From Dermatophilus congolensis (GTDB lineage: Bacteria; Actinomycetota; Actinomycetes; Actinomycetales; Dermatophilaceae), in NCBI GenBank assembly GCA_030538115.1, contig JAUNUP010000025.1:1-40438 (forward strand): DNA of 40,438 bases, written 5' to 3'. The translations under genes were made by a program, and so were the position numbers. The notes beneath the pieces are model-generated. The model was not told the DNA's origin, did no database searches, and worked only from the letters and a program-made list of their open reading frames with translations. This document shows positions 39,608-40,438 of this stretch, one piece after another; position 1 is the first letter of the stretch, and each line of letters opens with the position of its first letter.

Positions 39608-40435
39608 GTGTCGAATTTCCTTGGAGCACAATTTGCGTCGGCTTTGTGCGCAGTTGGGGCCGCCGCGCTGGTGCTGGCAGGCTGCTCCGGCTCACCCGAG
39701 GAGGAGCCACCCTCTCCGTCGTCGACCACGACCGCGATGACGCCCCCCGCCGACGCCTCGCTCACTCCGCTGCACGCGGGAAACAAGGAGGGCCAGTACG
39801 GAGCTGCGCTGCCGTCGACTTCACAGGGCGAGGTCGTGGCCCGCATCCCTCGCGGCGCCCCCGCCGCGCCGCGCTACCGGTCCGAGGTCTATTGGGAGAA
39901 CGCCCAGGGCCAGGAGATCCGCGTGGGCGAGGGCGACCGTCTTCGGTGCCGCATGACCCTCACGCCCGAACTGGGCGCGTCGGCCGACGACGCAACGCAA
40001 TGGCAGGTCGTCTGGCAACTGCACGGTCCGGAGAAGAACGGCGAGTGGCCCCAGCCGCCCCTCAACCTGCACGTCCGGGGAGGCACCTGGCGTATCGGTG
40101 GCGGTGCCGGGCGCGCGGACGGTGGCGAGGCCTATGCCGAGCCGTTCACCCCCTACGTCGACGGCCGAAAGGTCACGTGGTCGTTCGACATCCTCGTGTC
40201 GTCCGATCCGTCCCGTGCCAGGGTCGACGCCTGGCTGGACGACGCACACGTCGTCGACGGCTGGCACCCGCCGTCGGGCACCCGGTACCCGCAGCACGAC
40301 TACCTCACGGTCAAGGCAGGCCTCTACGCGGGGGTGGAGAGCGACCGGCGGCGACAGACGGAGACGCGCGAGGTCACGGTCGAGGCGATGCGGTGCGCGG
40401 TCGATGCGTCACCGACCGCGACCGCCACGCCCTGA
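39608..40435 (+). CDS. Lipoprotein resembling heparin-lyase-I-type polysaccharide lyases
   Basis: This 275-residue protein has a Sec lipoprotein signal with lipobox LVLAGC (Cys near residue 24), then a Ser/Thr/Pro-rich linker to about 60. The rest is a beta-jelly-roll of the polysaccharide lyase/LamG-like kind: YRSEVYWENAQG, GDRLRCRMTLTPEL, WQVVWQLHGP, PPLNLHVRGGTWRIGG, KVTWSFDILVSSD, ARVDAWLDDAHVVDG and DYLTVKAGLYAG. This series of strands is like that of heparin-lyase-I-family proteins. QLHG and KAGLY are the family-like landmarks; I cannot confirm all catalytic residues. GTG 39608 is chosen for the fit of the signal peptide. It probably cuts or binds the polymer made by this cluster; that is inferred from location. 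Confidence 0.75.
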   Translation: MSNFLGAQFASALCAVGAAALVLAGCSGSPEEEPPSPSSTTTAMTPPADASLTPLHAGNKEGQYGAALPSTSQGEVVARIPRGAPAAPRYRSEVYWENAQGQEIRVGEGDRLRCRMTLTPELGASADDATQWQVVWQLHGPEKNGEWPQPPLNLHVRGGTWRIGGGAGRADGGEAYAEPFTPYVDGRKVTWSFDILVSSDPSRARVDAWLDDAHVVDGWHPPSGTRYPQHDYLTVKAGLYAGVESDRRRQTETREVTVEAMRCAVDASPTATATP

Positions 40436-40438
40436 CCT

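Overview
The window is high-GC DNA with dense, often coupled genes, GTG and TTG starts and TAnnnT-type -10 boxes, as in Actinomycetota. Lineage markers agree: the mismatch endonuclease NucS, a mycothiol-dependent-isomerase-family protein, DUF2550 next to atpC, and a PduO-type cobalamin adenosyltransferase. Two chemoreceptor genes suggest a motile or formerly motile organism, perhaps a Micrococcales relative; I cannot name the genus from sequence alone.

Left part (1-22,100) is mostly a conserved chromosomal backbone. It holds the 3' end of glgB, a sensor-less chemoreceptor, pgm, a RarD-type transporter, a pyruvyl-transferase-like gene, an ECF sigma factor with a membrane partner, a second chemoreceptor, a mycothiol-isomerase-like gene with a YbbN-like thioredoxin/TPR gene, a solute-binding/VWA protein, thiolase, methylmalonyl-CoA epimerase, a small zinc protein, a Tat lipoprotein with a glycosidase-like fold, nucS, a gamma-glutamyltransferase, the cobalamin adenosyltransferase, DUF2550 and atpC. 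From memory, the order atpC-DUF2550-adenosyltransferase-nucS-epimerase-thiolase-thioredoxin-glgB matches Mycobacterium tuberculosis Rv1311 to Rv1326c, so this is an old neighbourhood. Epimerase, thiolase and adenosyltransferase fit propionyl/methylmalonyl-CoA and acyl-CoA metabolism with B12.

Right part (22,300-40,438, continuing beyond) is an exopolysaccharide region sitting where atpD would be expected. It holds five glycosyltransferases, one hexapeptide acyltransferase, two paralogous Wzx-like flippases, two paralogous Wzz-like/Wzy-like pairs, and three exported proteins. Two of these share an uncharacterised domain of about 300 residues, in one case fused to two malectin-like domains; the third is a lipoprotein resembling heparin-lyase-I-type polysaccharide lyases. 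The inferred working model is that glycosyltransferases build repeat units, the flippases move them out, the Wzy proteins polymerise them under Wzz-like control, and the exported proteins bind, anchor or trim the polymer. No initiating phosphoglycosyl transferase, tyrosine kinase, transposase, tRNA or CRISPR array was seen.

Main points of interest are the atpC/atpD break with a good private promoter for atpC, the duplicated Wzz-Wzy module, the shared unknown exported domain, several start codons placed exactly where leaderless transcription would begin, and a probable ECF autoregulatory promoter.
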